DNA of 64,000 nt from positions 43,729,656-43,793,655 of the forward strand of contig JARCOQ010000007.1 in assembly GCA_029207755.1 (NCBI GenBank), written 5' to 3'. A program made the translations under genes and the position numbers. Below are positions 11,189-23,937 of the stretch, in pieces. The notes beneath the pieces were generated by a model. That model had not been told where the DNA came from and made no database searches. It worked only from the letters and a program-made list of their open reading frames with translations. Source of the stretch: Chamaea fasciata (lineage: Eukaryota; Chordata; Aves; Passeriformes; Sylviidae). Every line of letters begins with the position of its first letter. The stretch's first letter is position 1.

Positions 11189-12119
11189 TGAATTGTAGCA
11201 CCAACTCTATCACCAAGAGTGCTAGTACAGTTTAAGTATGCTTTCTGCAGGAATAACAAATTTTCTTAGCTTTATACAGATGCCCTGCATACTTTTAGTC
11301 TGCTGTGGTTAAGTCGGTGGTAAAATGTAACAGCTGAAAGCAGACATGCTTCATAACTGCATAGAAATACTTGCTCCTTTGTCTCCCTTTCAACTAGCTA
11401 TTTTTGCTTGTGTTACTTTGTGTTCCCTCCCTTCACCTCTACTTAATAAAATAAAGAACTCTGCTTTCTATTAATATATTTACTATTTATTTGTCAAACT
11501 GGATTTTTTTTTTCACTGAAAGATTGGCATAGCAGGCACTAAAGACTTAGAAGTTCATCAGCCAGAACTCTGTAAGCCGTACAGATCTTTAGTTTCTTTT
11601 ATTAGAGGTCTTCCCATGGGACTAAATCTAAGGTTAACAAATTAGTAGTTTTTAGTATTCTCACCACTGCCTGTGTATGCAAAATATGATATCCTATTGC
11701 ACTCAGGAGAGAACTCTGATTTTGTAAATTCTTTAATGCTGTGCTAGCTTTGATGTAGAAGGGTAAATCAAACTGACATACTCAGCAGAAGTTTATTACC
11801 ATGCGTAAACCAAGTATTTTATTAGTGTTAATATTTATTTTTTTTTAATTTATTCTTTCCTCTTATTGGACTCAATTGGTCATTCCTCAGCAAAGATGGG
11901 CATTTCTAAACAGAAGCACTGAAAGTCTCCTGTGGTGGCTCTGGGTGCACCCTGGGTACAATAATTTCAAAGCTTACAATATTGTAAAAGCAAGCACAAA
12001 GAAACCAGTGTGAAGAGATGGAAAAATAAAGTTGAAAAATCTCTGAGTTGACATGTTTTCTCTTCATCATTAAAAGTACCGTGCTGTCTGTCAACTGAAG
12101 AAATCTCAAAGCCGTGGCA
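11189..12119. other. Unique A+T-rich DNA, no gene seen
   Basis: No element was recognised. Short ORFs only. Confidence 0.5.
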
Positions 12120-12560
12120 GTAGCACTAATTTAATCCGGTGGTAATTTATGTGCCACTCAAGAAGGGTTTTTTTTTAACATGAAGAAATTACTCTGATTA
12201 TATAATTGAATGGCACGTTTCATTGCTGGGAAATGCCACCTGTGGAGAAAGATTTACTCTAAATCCATTTCTACTATGGAGTAGCAGATTACTGCAGCAT
12301 AAGTCACTCAAGAAGCCATCATGAAAATTATATATGGAATAGACCCAATAAACTATGTAATCCAATGTCATCAGAGTATGATTGTTCTTTATAATGTATT
12401 TTGTATTGCCAGTGCAGTATGAAATGGCTCAGATGATGAGTATTTACCTGCTTTTATAGGAAATAAATGAAATGACAATATGCTAATGACAGATTCTGAC
12501 TGTGGCTGCTAGAAAAGTATTATTAACACTAGGATTAGCTGGTGTGTCTTCAGTGCAGTG
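12120..12560. promoter_or_regulatory. Possible conserved non-coding element
   Basis: This block has no simple repeats except a T run at about 12168-12176 and has balanced composition. It is dense in motif-like words: TAATTTA, AATTATATATGG, TGTAATCC, TGCTAATGACA and TTCATTGCTGGGAA. The look is that of vertebrate distal enhancers. This is an impression from word content only; no alignment was available. Confidence 0.2.
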
Positions 12561-15320
12561 AAGTTAAAGAAGATAAGTTTCAAATATTCTGTGTAGTGCA
12601 TTCTGAACCAAAAGGATAAGGAAATACTGCTGACTTTTTCTATGGTAAGTGCACAATTTGGAGAGTCTGATCTCTATGCAAAAAAATCTGTTTCTACCTA
12701 AAATGAAAATGCACTTTGACTTGAGAAAACAGATACTTTAATTCTTCACATGCCTCTCTTTGTTACTGAAGTCATCTAAAATTCTGGTTTATAGTTTTCT
12801 CTAGGTGAATTTGGTCAGAGATGGTTTTTTACCCTGAAGTGAGGATAGAAGTAGGATAATATGAACAATTTTTTTTCTGTTTAGATTTACACTTTTATTT
12901 ATCCTGCTAGGCCAAGCAAAACAATCTTCATTACTGTTTAGCACCTTTACTAAAGATAGCATTGAAAAACAATTATTTGAGTGACATACTTTTTGTTAGG
13001 GAAAAAAAAAAGGAAATGGAGAAATGTTTTGACAGTTTTTAAATGAAGCATTTCAACCTTTTTTTACACAGATGTACTTTTCATTTCAATGTGACTGAAA
13101 TCAAAAAGAAGGCTAGAAAAAAAGCATTAACTAACCTGACACTAAAAAAAGGTACATTTTTATCGAGCAAATGCTTCATTCCATTTCAATTTTTTTTCCC
13201 AATTGAAAGAATATTAAACTTCCCAAAACACTTGTTTGTTAAGTTTTTTTCACTTTGTATAAATCCTTAGTTATTTCAGTTCAATGCAAAATTAGTTGAT
13301 TTTTAGGTCTCTAGTAATTTTAGCCAGACTGTAAAACCCATTGAGAGGCCAATGGTATAAGTAATTTTATTTTAGCCTTTAACATTTTTCATAAAATTAT
13401 TATCTCAAGTAATGCTGCTTGTCTCACCCTGAACTGAGGAAAAAATGTGATCTATTGTTCTGCTGTAGAGGTTTTGTCTAAGTTTCGTAACTCTAAGGTA
13501 GTAATCATTCAAGTCCTGCTATTAGATTAATACCAACTGCACATTTTACAGTTGCAAAATGGAGTCAGAAGAAAGCACTAGCCCAGGAGAAATCAATTTA
13601 TATCTTATCTTTGCATAGTTTGAATATTCCCCTTAATTTCTGCAGTTTCTCATTGCAAATGTGAAAAGAAAAGGTATGAATCTAAGGTTACAGACTAGCA
13701 TAGGGCAAAGATAGTAATAGAGGTCAAGTCTCATAAGTCTTGTTGTTTTAAATACTAAATCAAACTGGAAAATGTCACAATGGACATCTTGATGATATGA
13801 GTCATGAATAAAAGGTCAGAGTCACTTTTTATAATTACCTTTTGGGAAACTTAAGTGTATTTTGAATAAATTTGTTAATATTATGTGGTATACAGCCTCA
13901 AAACTTGAGAAAAAATAAGTCGAGGAAGCACAATGGTAATGAGATCCAGTACTGAAAAAAAGCCTGGCACTTCAAAGACAATTAGTTTTTCTATCTTTTT
14001 TGACCTAGAGGCAAAAAACAATGCAGCTGTCACTCTTAGAATGGCTCATAGTAACACTCATTTTGAAAACTCACTTTGCCTTTTTCCAATATTCATAAAA
14101 TTTAAAAGTGAAGGAGAGGAAATGAAGATAATTCATCTGTATAATTCTACTAAAGTGTTACATAATTTTGTTCTGTTGTTTTCTTTTAAAATGAAGGTCT
14201 CTGAAATAAATTTGAGTCTATGAAGTCCAAACACTGTCTCCAGTCTCCCAATGATTTATTTACTACTAGAAAAATACAATTCTTATTTTTTTTATATGTG
14301 CTAAAAGCATATATTGCCACTTATAACTGCTTGTAATGATTTCATGCAGATAACTTCAGCTATCAAGAATAATTGGTACGATCTAAACTGTCAGCCTAGT
14401 GGAAAAATTTATGACCAGGTGCTTCAAATGTAAAATAATGGGCCAAAATCAACTTCTCTGCCAAATGAACTCCCCTCCCTGACATTACCTGAGAATCTTT
14501 TAATCATCTGCAAAGAAAGTTACTGAGCTGTCTCCAAAACATTGCTAATTAGTCTAGAAAAATGCTAGACTATCACACATCTCAGATGTGTTGTTAGAAC
14601 TAAGGTCTTTGGCACTCCCCCAAATAAAACAGGCTCTTGGAGCACTCCTGGTTCCTAGAATGTAGAGCTTAATGCAGCAGTGGGCAGCACAGGTACCTGC
14701 ATGAGGTGCTCTCAGAAACAATATGGTTACTAGTGAGATGCTGGAGCTCTGGCAAGACACACTTAAAAGGGATGCTTGAAGCTTTAGGTGTCTTCACAGT
14801 TAAAAAAATAGTGCCTTGAAAAGAATGGTATTTATTTGGAGCATACACAAATACACTCAAACATACAGAGGGGATGTGTGTATGTATATGAAAATAAAGC
14901 ATCATTAGTCCAAAGAGGGTTCCTCTGGCAAATTTTTATAGTGTTGTATTAGTTTGATGAGACCATCTTCCCACAGTAATTCTCATTATGTAAGATCATC
15001 ACTTAAAATCTATAAGTATCATTTTAATGATACTTAAGTATAATTTAATGTTTCAGACACTTCCTAGACTTGAAGAACCTTGGTCTAATTATTAAATAGA
15101 TACGACATCAGCTCCAGATGCTTGAATCTAGGCTTGGCTCTCTGTTTCATACTTGAAGGGGCAATGGGATAAAAGTCTGAGACAGAGAAACAGGAAAGAA
15201 GTTTATCATAAATTGAAAAGACTGGCAAACTTCTGAGAGAATTTTTTCCCTTGCATTTAGGAATTTAAGCTAATGGCATTATCATTTTTATTGACACTTT
15301 GATTAACTATCATTCAATCT
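12561..15320. other. Unique A+T-rich DNA, no gene seen
   Basis: ORFs of 75 codons (13043-13270 +), 96 codons (13933-14223 +) and 78 codons (14669-14905 -) are present, without recognisable domains and within chance expectation. A hairpin lies at 15013-15036. Confidence 0.5.
15013..15036. repeat. Perfect 11-bp inverted repeat
   Basis: The arms TAAGTATCATT (15013-15023) and AATGATACTTA (15026-15036) are exact reverse complements around a TT spacer. No associated gene or terminal-repeat transposon was seen. Confidence 0.85.
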
Positions 15321-15416
15321 TGGTTTTTTGGGGTTTTTTCTGTTTTTTTGGGGGGTTTTTTGGTTTTTTTTTTGGGGGGAGGTTTGGTTTGTTTTTGTTT
15401 TTGTTGTTTTTATTTA
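15321..15416 (+). repeat. G+T-only low-complexity tract with G-runs
   Basis: The tract is almost only G and T, with T6GGGGT6, T7G6T6, T10G6AGG and then GTTT-type repeats. Several runs of four to six G make G-quadruplex formation on this strand possible. It is the complement type of the A+C tracts elsewhere. The 65-codon ORF at 15348-15545 starts in it and is not supported. Confidence 0.85.
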
Positions 15417-15963
15417 GGGTTTCTTATTATGAATGTTCTGGTAAAAAAAAATGAAGAAATTATCATGTCTGAGGATTCCTTGTGGAATATTGACTTCCAG
15501 TTTTTTAAAAATCATGTTGCTGAAACGGCCCTTGCTGAAGTTTAAACTGTAGAAATTACTCATAAAAGTTGTTGTGTTTCACCTTTGAGCATAGTAATGG
15601 AATTATTAGAATTGTGTGAGAGCAGTGAAATAGAATCCAGACCTGGAAAGGACAGTTATCTTGTAGAGATGATCTGAACACAGAGTAAGTCCTTTAGTGA
15701 TTTTGGAGGAGCTACTTGCCTACTGAGATTAAAGATAAAGCAGAACAAGAGTGTTCAGTGACTCTAATGGAAAGTTTTCTAATTTGATCTAGTTCCAAAT
15801 CACTATCTACCACTCAGCCTGAACACTGCCTCACCCAGCAAAAATCAACAGCATCGTTTCCAAATATGGCATCGTTTTCCCTATTCAGAAATCTTATTTT
15901 TAGTTATTTATTTGATGCCAATGGAGATTACAGGAATTGTCTTTGCCCAGTAGATATCTTTGC
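15417..15963. other. Unique DNA between two low-complexity tracts
   Basis: No gene was recognised. The segment is flanked by a G+T tract on the left and a poly-A/A+C tract on the right, an inverted arrangement. Confidence 0.45.
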
Positions 15964-16020
15964 AAAAAAAAAAAAAAAAAAAAAAAACCAAAAAACCAAA
16001 AAACAAACACCCAAACCCAC
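15964..16020 (+). repeat. Poly-A (A24) followed by A+C tract
   Basis: Twenty-four A (15964-15987) are followed by CCAAAAAACC-type repeats and CCCAAACCCAC to about 16020. The structure could be a decayed retroposon tail or simple-repeat drift. No source element was recognised upstream. Confidence 0.85.
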
Positions 16021-16345
16021 AATAAAGGAAAACGTCAAAAAAGGGAAAGATTAGTTAAATATATCTCCAAATGTTGCTCCACTCCACCCCATGGTCATCC
16101 TGCCTGTGTTTATTCTTTCCCCATTGTTTCCTAAGTATCAGTTTTCTAGCTCCTTAGAAAAGGTTTACTTAAGAAGTAAAAAAAAACCCTTTGAGGAAAG
16201 TATAATATTTTTGTTTATATTTAAAATTTATAAATATCTATGTACAACAATGTGTCTGTCAAAGTGAAAAAAAAACCCATAAAAGTTGTATCAAATGACT
16301 TTTTTTGTACTTTATTTGTATTTCCCTACATCAGTACATTGGTAT

Positions 16346-16390
16346 TATATACATATATATACATATATATACATATATATACATCTATAT
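16346..16390. repeat. Decamer tandem repeat ACATATATAT
   Basis: Three exact copies of ACATATATAT (16351-16380) plus a fourth with one change (ACATCTATAT, 16381-16390), preceded by a partial unit. Confidence 0.9.
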
Positions 16391-16993
16391 AAAACTAGAA
16401 TGATTTTCTAATTGTTTTAATTCTGAAACAGATTCTTTGCTTCAGTATTGCATCCTGTATAAGCTTTCCCTCTTCTAATGTAATTAACAATTTTATCTGT
16501 TATTTGTCTAGTTCAGTTTGGAGGCTGGTGAAGTTCTTAAATATTTTTACTTCTTTGTATTAATCTTTACTAAGTTTGAAGGTTGTTTTTGAACTCTCTG
16601 GGAATGTTCCCAGATCAAAATGATATACCTAGCTTTCACTTACCTAGGCTACTGAGGGTTGCACTGTTTGTCCAGTAGCAGAGGCCAGATGCGAGCAGAT
16701 GCTGGAAAGAAACTGTCAGTGCTGTTCCCAGAGCACTCTTTGAGAAAGATCCCACAGACTGGCAGATTTGGAATTATTCAGAAAAAATTCCCACCATTTC
16801 CCCTAGTACATTTTCTCCCCTTCCCCTAGGCACATTGACCTTTTCATCCAGCACTTCAAAACACCTCATGGTTCAGTTACTTAAACTATGTAAGCCTATT
16901 TCATTAAACTAATTCCTCCACGCTGCAGGGCTCTGAGCTCCCCCATCTCTGCTGTCGGATTTTGGCTGGATACTATTTCAAATGCTCAGAGGT

Positions 16994-17125
16994 GGGGGGG
17001 GGGGAGGGGGGGGGAGGAGATACAATCCCCCCCACTGCAAAAAAAACCAAAACAAACCAAATAAAAACCAAAACAAAAAAAACCAACAAACAAACAAAAA
17101 ACCCACACCCAACCAAACAAAAAAA
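16994..17125 (+). repeat. Composite G-run, C-run and A+C tract
   Basis: G11 (16994-17004), A, G9 (17006-17014) and AGGAG are followed by C7 (17027-17033) and then an almost pure A+C tract (17038-17125) with AAACCAAAACAAACC-type units. The G runs can pair with the C run or form a quadruplex. Three overlapping ORFs on both strands here (16962-17179) are composition artefacts. Confidence 0.9.
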
Positions 17126-19923
17126 ACTCGTGTCTGTCTTTGGCCCGCATATATTGTAAAACTTAAGATACACAGTTAGTTAGATGATATAGTATTAGCT
17201 CCCCACTATAAGCCTCATGAAACCTCACCCTGTTGCTCTAACACAGAGGTAAGACTGTAATCATTCCTAAAAAGAGTATGCATTCCCTTAATCAATGTGT
17301 TCATTAAGTAGAGCATTTTCCCTTGATCAGAAGGGAGAAATTTATTCTCTTTCTCCTTGCACATAGCAGCAACTAGAGATCCTCCTGTCCTCTGGATCTT
17401 ACTTTCCCATTACAAGGCTTTATTCTTTGAAACCCTTATCTCAGAACATGAGCAGGACAGAATTTGAGATAGAGACACAGAGAACCTTCAATCAATGGTG
17501 GCAACAAAATAAAACAACACCTTCCAAAGTGCTTCAAAAGTATACAGGATACATTTTTCAAGATCTTTGCTCCTCTTCTGACTGATACAATGCAATAAGA
17601 CAGGAACAGCAGGTCCTGTAAAACATATGTTTTCAAAGACTTTTAATGGAAACATTTCATTCTATTCACATAGTGTTAAGTGAGAACTTTCATGAAAAAG
17701 TAATGGGAACTAAAGCTGTAGTCAGCTATAGGTCAGGGAGCAACCTCTGATGAATGAGTCTCTGTAGGCTTGCATGAGCACTAGAAGACTAAAGTTCATG
17801 TATGTATTGGGATCAGGCAATTTTTATAGACAGATAACTTTTTAAGGGTGCAAAGGTGTACTGAATTGAAGCATAGTTTTAAGGATGAGTTCACTGGTGA
17901 TGGGGATATGTTTTAAAAGTCTTGGACCTAAGCTGCAAATTGCATGTTTTCAGGTTTCACCCACAACTGAATATTCATCTACAATCTAAATATTTAGGGA
18001 CTGATCTACTTTTGTTTGCAATTGAGCAAGAAAAATATCGCAGGGTTCGGGGGTGGATGTGAGCTAAAGAACAGTATATGAAGCTCCTTATTAAAAATAT
18101 ATATATTTTAGAAAATTATTGTTGCTTTTGTGCCTCAGTTTCTGTTTCTCAAAAGTACTGTCTCAAAGTGATCCTGTTTCTTTGATCCCTAGAAATCATC
18201 CTATATGAGTCACCACTGTTTTCTGACTGTGCCCTTGAACACACCTAAAGTGCAGCATTTAGAGAGGCAGTAGGAGTGTTTTATCACAAACAAGACCCTA
18301 CGGCGTGGGAGCCACGTGGAGTTGCCAAACCCAGCTCCTTGTCCTGACCTTACAGGGATGTCAAGAACTTCAAATAGATGAGATGTTGCTGCAGCCTTTT
18401 CAAGAACAACACTGACTTCATACGCCCCCCAAGGGCAGGTATGAATAGTACCCCTGCAAAACTCAGGTGACTGTTCTGAAATGTGTGGCTTCACAGGACT
18501 ACACTGAAAGCAAGTCATATCCTGGCATGTGCATGTGTGGAATGTAAGCAGAGATGTGTACTTCAGTTTGCTGCTTGGCTTACATTCCTCAGACAGAATA
18601 AATATACAGATACTGTGGTTTGTGCAGCCTTCATGAGGGACAGAAATGAACAGTCAAAAGTACTGTTCTTTCATCTACATTGAAATGACTATAATTTATT
18701 TATTTGCATAGGTCAAGGAAGGGGGTTTATTTCTAAAGTGCTAACCTCGTCTCAATAATTAGCAGACTGTTTAGCCCCCCTTTACTTGGCAAAGGATATG
18801 TATGCACATGTAAAATGCTGACTTGCTGACTGTCTTACAAATGACCACAAGGATATGGTGTCAGCTTCATATAAAAAGTAACAGATTATAAATTTTTGTA
18901 AAAGAATCTGTAGCATTTTGAAGGATGAGGAAATCACAGGAAGAGACGGGAAGAGGATAGTGGCAGATTGGTAAAGGCTTCCGTTCCAAAGAACAAATAT
19001 TTTTAATATCAGATATGCTTTTTTTTTCTATGTATGCTACATTGTATTGTTGCTCTATAGTAAATACTACAGGATAGTTCATCTTAGGATTTTCAACTTG
19101 AATGTAATTTGAAAGTTATTTCTTTTTAGTATTTTATAATTCATGCCTGTTGCATTTTACTGCACAAATATCTACTGAAAACTGAAACAAAGAAAAAGGG
19201 AAAATTCTTAAGTGAATAACTTATGTGCTGAAATATTTGTAGCATAACCTTTTTTCTGTCATCTCCTTCAGCTGATTTTATGCACATCTAAAGCACCTCT
19301 AAAATTGTGGGAAGAATTTTGCAAAATTCATATGGGATTGCATCAGGGTTTTAGTTCTTATCCTGAAAGCATGTCAATAACTTTTCTCTTAATTTGGAAC
19401 GTTGAAGTCTTTTAAAAAATTAGTTAGGATGTGTATATGTTTTTTAACAAACCCTCTACTACAAGTCTGCATACAGCAGCAAACTGATTTCCTGTCTCTC
19501 AGATTCAGGCCCTCAAACTGCCAGTGTCACTAGTGAAATCACTGCTCAACAGCTGCTGGCAGGAAGTTCTGAATACCAACTTTAATTAAAAACTTTATAA
19601 ATAAACAGTCTCAAGGTTATGCACTTAGTGAACAATTCTCTGACATCTGCATAAAAAAAATAGTGCATCTGTTTATTTTTTCATATTGAAGCCTTAAGTA
19701 AAAGAACCCACAATATTTTTGACCCAGTGACTACCAATGCTAGTACTTTCCAAACTAGTAAATTCAACCAAGACTCCTCAGTTTACAATAATGACCAAAA
19801 TTTTGAGGGAGTACTTATGGAAGTTATTTCCATGAGCACTATAAAATGCATTGCTGTCTATCAGTGATGAGCTATGATGAAAAGGCTCAGAGGATGAGGC
19901 TTAAAAAGAATATATTGAAAGAA
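17126..19923. other. Unique DNA, no gene seen
   Basis: The longest ORF is 102 codons on the minus strand at 18210-18518, in a slightly G+C-richer area (18230-18480) with a few CpG. The translation shows no recognisable domain. No transposon end was recognised. Confidence 0.45.
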
Positions 19924-20184
19924 CTAGAAAGTCCTGGGACTTGCATCACTGCAAGCAGCTGATTCATCCACCAGATACATTGCAGTCAATGGCTGTGCTA
20001 CCTGAAGTGAGAAAACACCACCTGAGGAACCAAGAGCAATGGTAACTTTTGAAACTCTCCCCACTGCACATGACATACATTTACCTTCAGATGGAGGCCT
20101 TGCAGTAAAATAATCTGCAATTCTCATAGTCCTGTTATTCCTTTTCTGTGGTATTGAGTGAGAATTTTCGCAACTGCAGTTACT
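19924..20184 (-). other. Unassigned minus-strand open segment (~86 codons)
   Basis: The minus frame is open from about 20184 to the TAG at 19924-19926. The first Met is at about 20127 and would give 67 residues. The translation is well mixed and non-repetitive (for example KVTIALGSSGG and PLTAMYLVDESAACSDAS), unlike most chance ORFs here, and it is richer in G+C than its flanks. A donor-like GGTAAATG occurs inside it on the same strand. No family was recognised. It could be a relic of a coding exon, a retroposed fragment or chance. Confidence 0.15.
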
Positions 20185-21145
20185 GTCTCAGACTTTGTCT
20201 CCAGGTTTGAATCTAAGACAGAAATTTATAACTATAAAGAAAAAACCACAAATTTTGCCTAATGTAGGCATATATGTCTCAGAAGAGCCAAACTGATTAA
20301 AAAACAGCCAGTCTTACAATACTCTGTTAAGTATACAAAGGTTAGCTCTATAAAATTTGGTACTGATCTGTGGAAACCTGGATGAATTGTAAGTCCATGT
20401 ATCTCCAGTTGTGTCTAATTCCTCGTTTAAATTATTTCAGGGAAGATAAAAGCAAGATATAAAAATATTTGAAAATCAATTTTGGTTGAGTTTTTAGCAT
20501 TTTTTCTCTTTTTTTTTTTCTCTTTATTTCTTTAATGTTGTGAGAAGCTTGAATATAAGAGAACAAAGATTTGACAATATTGGGTAACCGGCAATTTTGT
20601 GCATGATACCATTTCTGAATGTGCTCTCTGATTGGAGAATTAATGCCAGTGTATTTGGTGACAAAAAGAAGAAAGATATCTGTCTGTATCAACTTTTGAA
20701 AGTCAATGGAAATCCTATTAACCAAACGAAAAAGAAATCTATAAATTATTAGATTCCAGATTTCAGAACGGGTACTTTTTGTTTAGCATATATTTCTGGA
20801 AATTCAGTAGAGGAATGGGGCTTGGATATAAAAACCTGTTAAGCTGATATGGCTAGGCTGATAGAACTGTTTGATTCCCACTGAAACAGGGAGTCTCATC
20901 TGTCTTCTCTCTGCTGTGCTTGCTGTCCTTTCTGAACCTTAGACAAGCAGTCATTTTGGCATGTATCTGGTCTCTGCCAGACCAATTCAGCTCCCAGAAA
21001 ATACTGACTTTTCATGTTTTTATGATTCTCTCCCAAATTATGGAGTAGTGTCTGCTTAGTGAGAAGTCAGAGGAGTGCTTTAGCTGGTGGGAATTGATGG
21101 CTAGGAACTGGGGTGGGGTCTGCTGTTAAGAGATCTTTCTGACAG

Positions 21146-21163
21146 CAGCTGGACATTACGTCA
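21146..21163. promoter_or_regulatory. E-box and CRE-like site pair
   Basis: CAGCTG (E-box) at 21146-21151 is followed four bases later by TTACGTCA (CRE/ATF-like) at 21156-21163. CpG-containing CRE sites are rare in such A+T-rich DNA. There is no nearby gene or start site, so a role as part of an enhancer is only possible. Confidence 0.2.
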
Positions 21164-23894
21164 GCACATCAATCCTGTTTAAACACTCTTGCAGGTGTAA
21201 ATTCAGCCATACTGGTTCTTTCTGCACAGTCTGTCTTTACTGAAACCCAATTTACTTTGATGCATTTTTCTGTCTTTTTGTTTGTAGCCTGAGATTTTAT
21301 TTATTATTTTCTGTCACTCGCACCAAGAGATCTCAGGCTCTTTGAGGTTGTTGCAAATCTCCAGCACGCACCAATTCACTGGCTGGTATTGCAAGGAATT
21401 AAATCAAACCTGAGTAAGGAATGATATCAAACCTGAATGTTGGCCATTGTCAAGGAGTGAATAGTTTTTAATGGTTCTGAGAGGTGCAGTCTTTCTTGCT
21501 TTGCCGTAAAGACATTATTGAAGTATCAGAAATTTCTACTATCCAGTAGGACTAAGGCCTCAGTAAAACACCAGCTGGAAATATATTGTTTTGTGACTTC
21601 AGGACTGAGCCTGAGAGAGCTATAAATCAGCAGTGTCAGCTTACTAACAGCTGTAGGAGGTTGAGAGTCGAGAATTATGTTCTTCCCTAGGTCATATTCC
21701 TTCTGGGCTTATGAATAAAAATGGCCTTTGGTGCCAGTTTAGGCTAGCAAATTAGTTCATCACCAAGCTGTTTTCACTCTCCGAGGGCTGGTTCTGGGGG
21801 CCAGAGTCCAAAGCAGTATGTCTGCTTAGTCTGCTTCGAGTGTACTCCAAACTCCACTCATGTAAGGCAGGGGCTTTTTGAAAGCTTTCCCCTGCCACAG
21901 AAACTAACATGGGTTACTCTTCAGTGGAGCAGTGAACAGGATCCTACTGTACCTCACACATCTGCGGCAGATACACTTGCCTCTCCTCACATCCCATCAG
22001 TATACTTTGGTTTATACCTAATAAATCCTGGAGAAACGTTCCTCTGCACATCTTGTTTATAGTGTAATGCCCATGTCTTTGATAGTAATCTTCAGGCAAA
22101 CAACTGTATTCTTAGTGTCAGACAATGAATTGCTTTTCACACATTTGTGAACCTTTTTTCTCTAGGTTAATATCACATGAACACGGTTTCTTTTTCAGTT
22201 ACCAGAGAAGACTTTTTACTCAGCAGTGATCTTCATATGTATTTTTAACTTCTTTTAAAACTAAATTCTATACACTTGTCAACAGATGTCAAATTGGTCT
22301 TTTAAATGCATTTCACTTAACTACAAATAATCTCATAAGAGTTTTCAGATGCTAGCTTTTGAATAGTTTTCTTTCCCTCCTTTTTGTCAAAACAGAAAAA
22401 AAGTATTCTGAATCTTTATCATCAACTGTATTACTTTCCATATATTCCTCTGTCTGCTGAAAACATTATTGCCTCTTGGTATTTATCACCCTGAGAGCAG
22501 TGTTATACACAGATGTTCTATCTCTAACTACACACACAGATACACACAAAATCTAAAAGAAGGAAACTAAGACATATCTTTGTAAAAGGGGGAGAAGTGG
22601 AAGTACTTCTCATGCAGCTAATTTGGATGAGCAAGATGTGACTCTGGAACTCAGTGACAAGCATCTAGAAAATTCAGTACATTTTTTATGCATAAATTGA
22701 CTTCTTCAATCTTTTCCAAGACCTTGCTATATAACTCCAGATAGAGCATAAATCTGTTCTCATCCTTCCTAAGAAAATATAATTTTTCTGTGTCCAAACT
22801 TCCTTTGCCTTAACTGAAATACATGAAAAAAAAATTAGATAGACCTGTTTCACCAATTTTTTCAGTAGCAGATTTTGTTACTTCCATTCTTCATACACCT
22901 TGTACTCAGTACAGACTGAGGTAAGATAGTAGGCCAACAAAAGTTAGGCTTTCCTCCTGCTAATATCCAGATATACTACTGATTTTGAGGCAAGCAACTT
23001 TTATAAAACTGTGACAGACTTTTCAAGGCATTGACTATCTCAATTGAAAGATCACTAGGAGCTCTCTGCTGTTTGACTATGAACCTCTGCTCTTGAGGGT
23101 GAAAATGAGTGTTATCACAGTAAGTCATACATTTGCTGAATCAGTAGGCTTTTTATGTTTATAGCAGGTTCTCAAGGAAATCTATTGATTTGTGGCATTA
23201 AGGTGTCACACACTCCCCCCTTCTTCTTGTCCATTGTAAAATGTCAGCATTCTCATCATATGTGTGAAAGGAAACACAAGGATGAAAAAGCTGTAAAGTG
23301 AGCTGGACATTCTTGGCACTAACTTCACCTGTGTACTTGTGTACTTCACAAACAAAACTCAGAATCTCACATTATCAGTCTTCAGAGACACAATGACATA
23401 TCCTATTCTCTCGCAGTAGTTTTTGTCATATTGCAATTAACATCGGTGGGAATTTTGCTGTAGACCCAAGGTAAGGCGTAGTCACAGTCCTCACAGAGCA
23501 GAGTCCATGCAGTGTCTCCTCTCTGTGATAAGGCACGGAATGCACATCTCATTGTGTGTAACGTTGGCAGCAGGAGGGCTGCACCTCTCTTCCCTTCTCC
23601 TGCTCCGCATGCTTCTCGTCTTACAATTGAAAAAGTCCCAGTATGAACACAGGCAAATTATTTGTAAGAACAGTGTGGCAGTGCTGTTCTGAAACTGAAA
23701 GTTTTCACACAAAACACAAAGTGGAGAGAGAATAGAGAAAGAAGGAAAAAGAAAGAAAATTCAAGGAAAAATGTGAACATTTTTTGCTTTGATTGTGGAA
23801 AGAATTTCCATTTCTGAGTGTTTGTGAACATTTCTTGTTCTAAGCTTTATCCCTTTTGTCAAGAAATAATATATTATAGTATGTTATAATACAT

Positions 23895-23937
23895 GTGAAT
23901 TTAAATTTTATGAGAATAACTTAAATTTAAATTTCAC
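23895..23937. repeat. Imperfect inverted repeat, 14-bp arms
   Basis: The left arm GTGAATTTAAATTT (23895-23908) and the right arm AAATTTAAATTTCAC (23923-23937) pair with one extra T, around a 14-nt loop. It is A+T-rich, with no coding context. Confidence 0.8.

Noticed and set aside
15625..15690. Possible further CR1 stub (AGAATCCAGACCTGGAAAGG)
   Set aside because: Only a few words match, and the octamer repeat and the AGTCCAAC block are missing.
16962..17179. Gly-rich and Lys/Asn/Pro-rich ORFs on both strands
   Set aside because: They are translations of the G-run and A+C composite repeat.
18210..18518. 102-codon minus-strand ORF in a slightly G+C-richer area
   Set aside because: The translation matches nothing recognised, there are no splice or promoter signals, and its length is within chance.
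23491..23712. Overlapping ORFs on both strands with some CpG
   Set aside because: They are short and mutually antisense, without a domain or convincing splice flanks.
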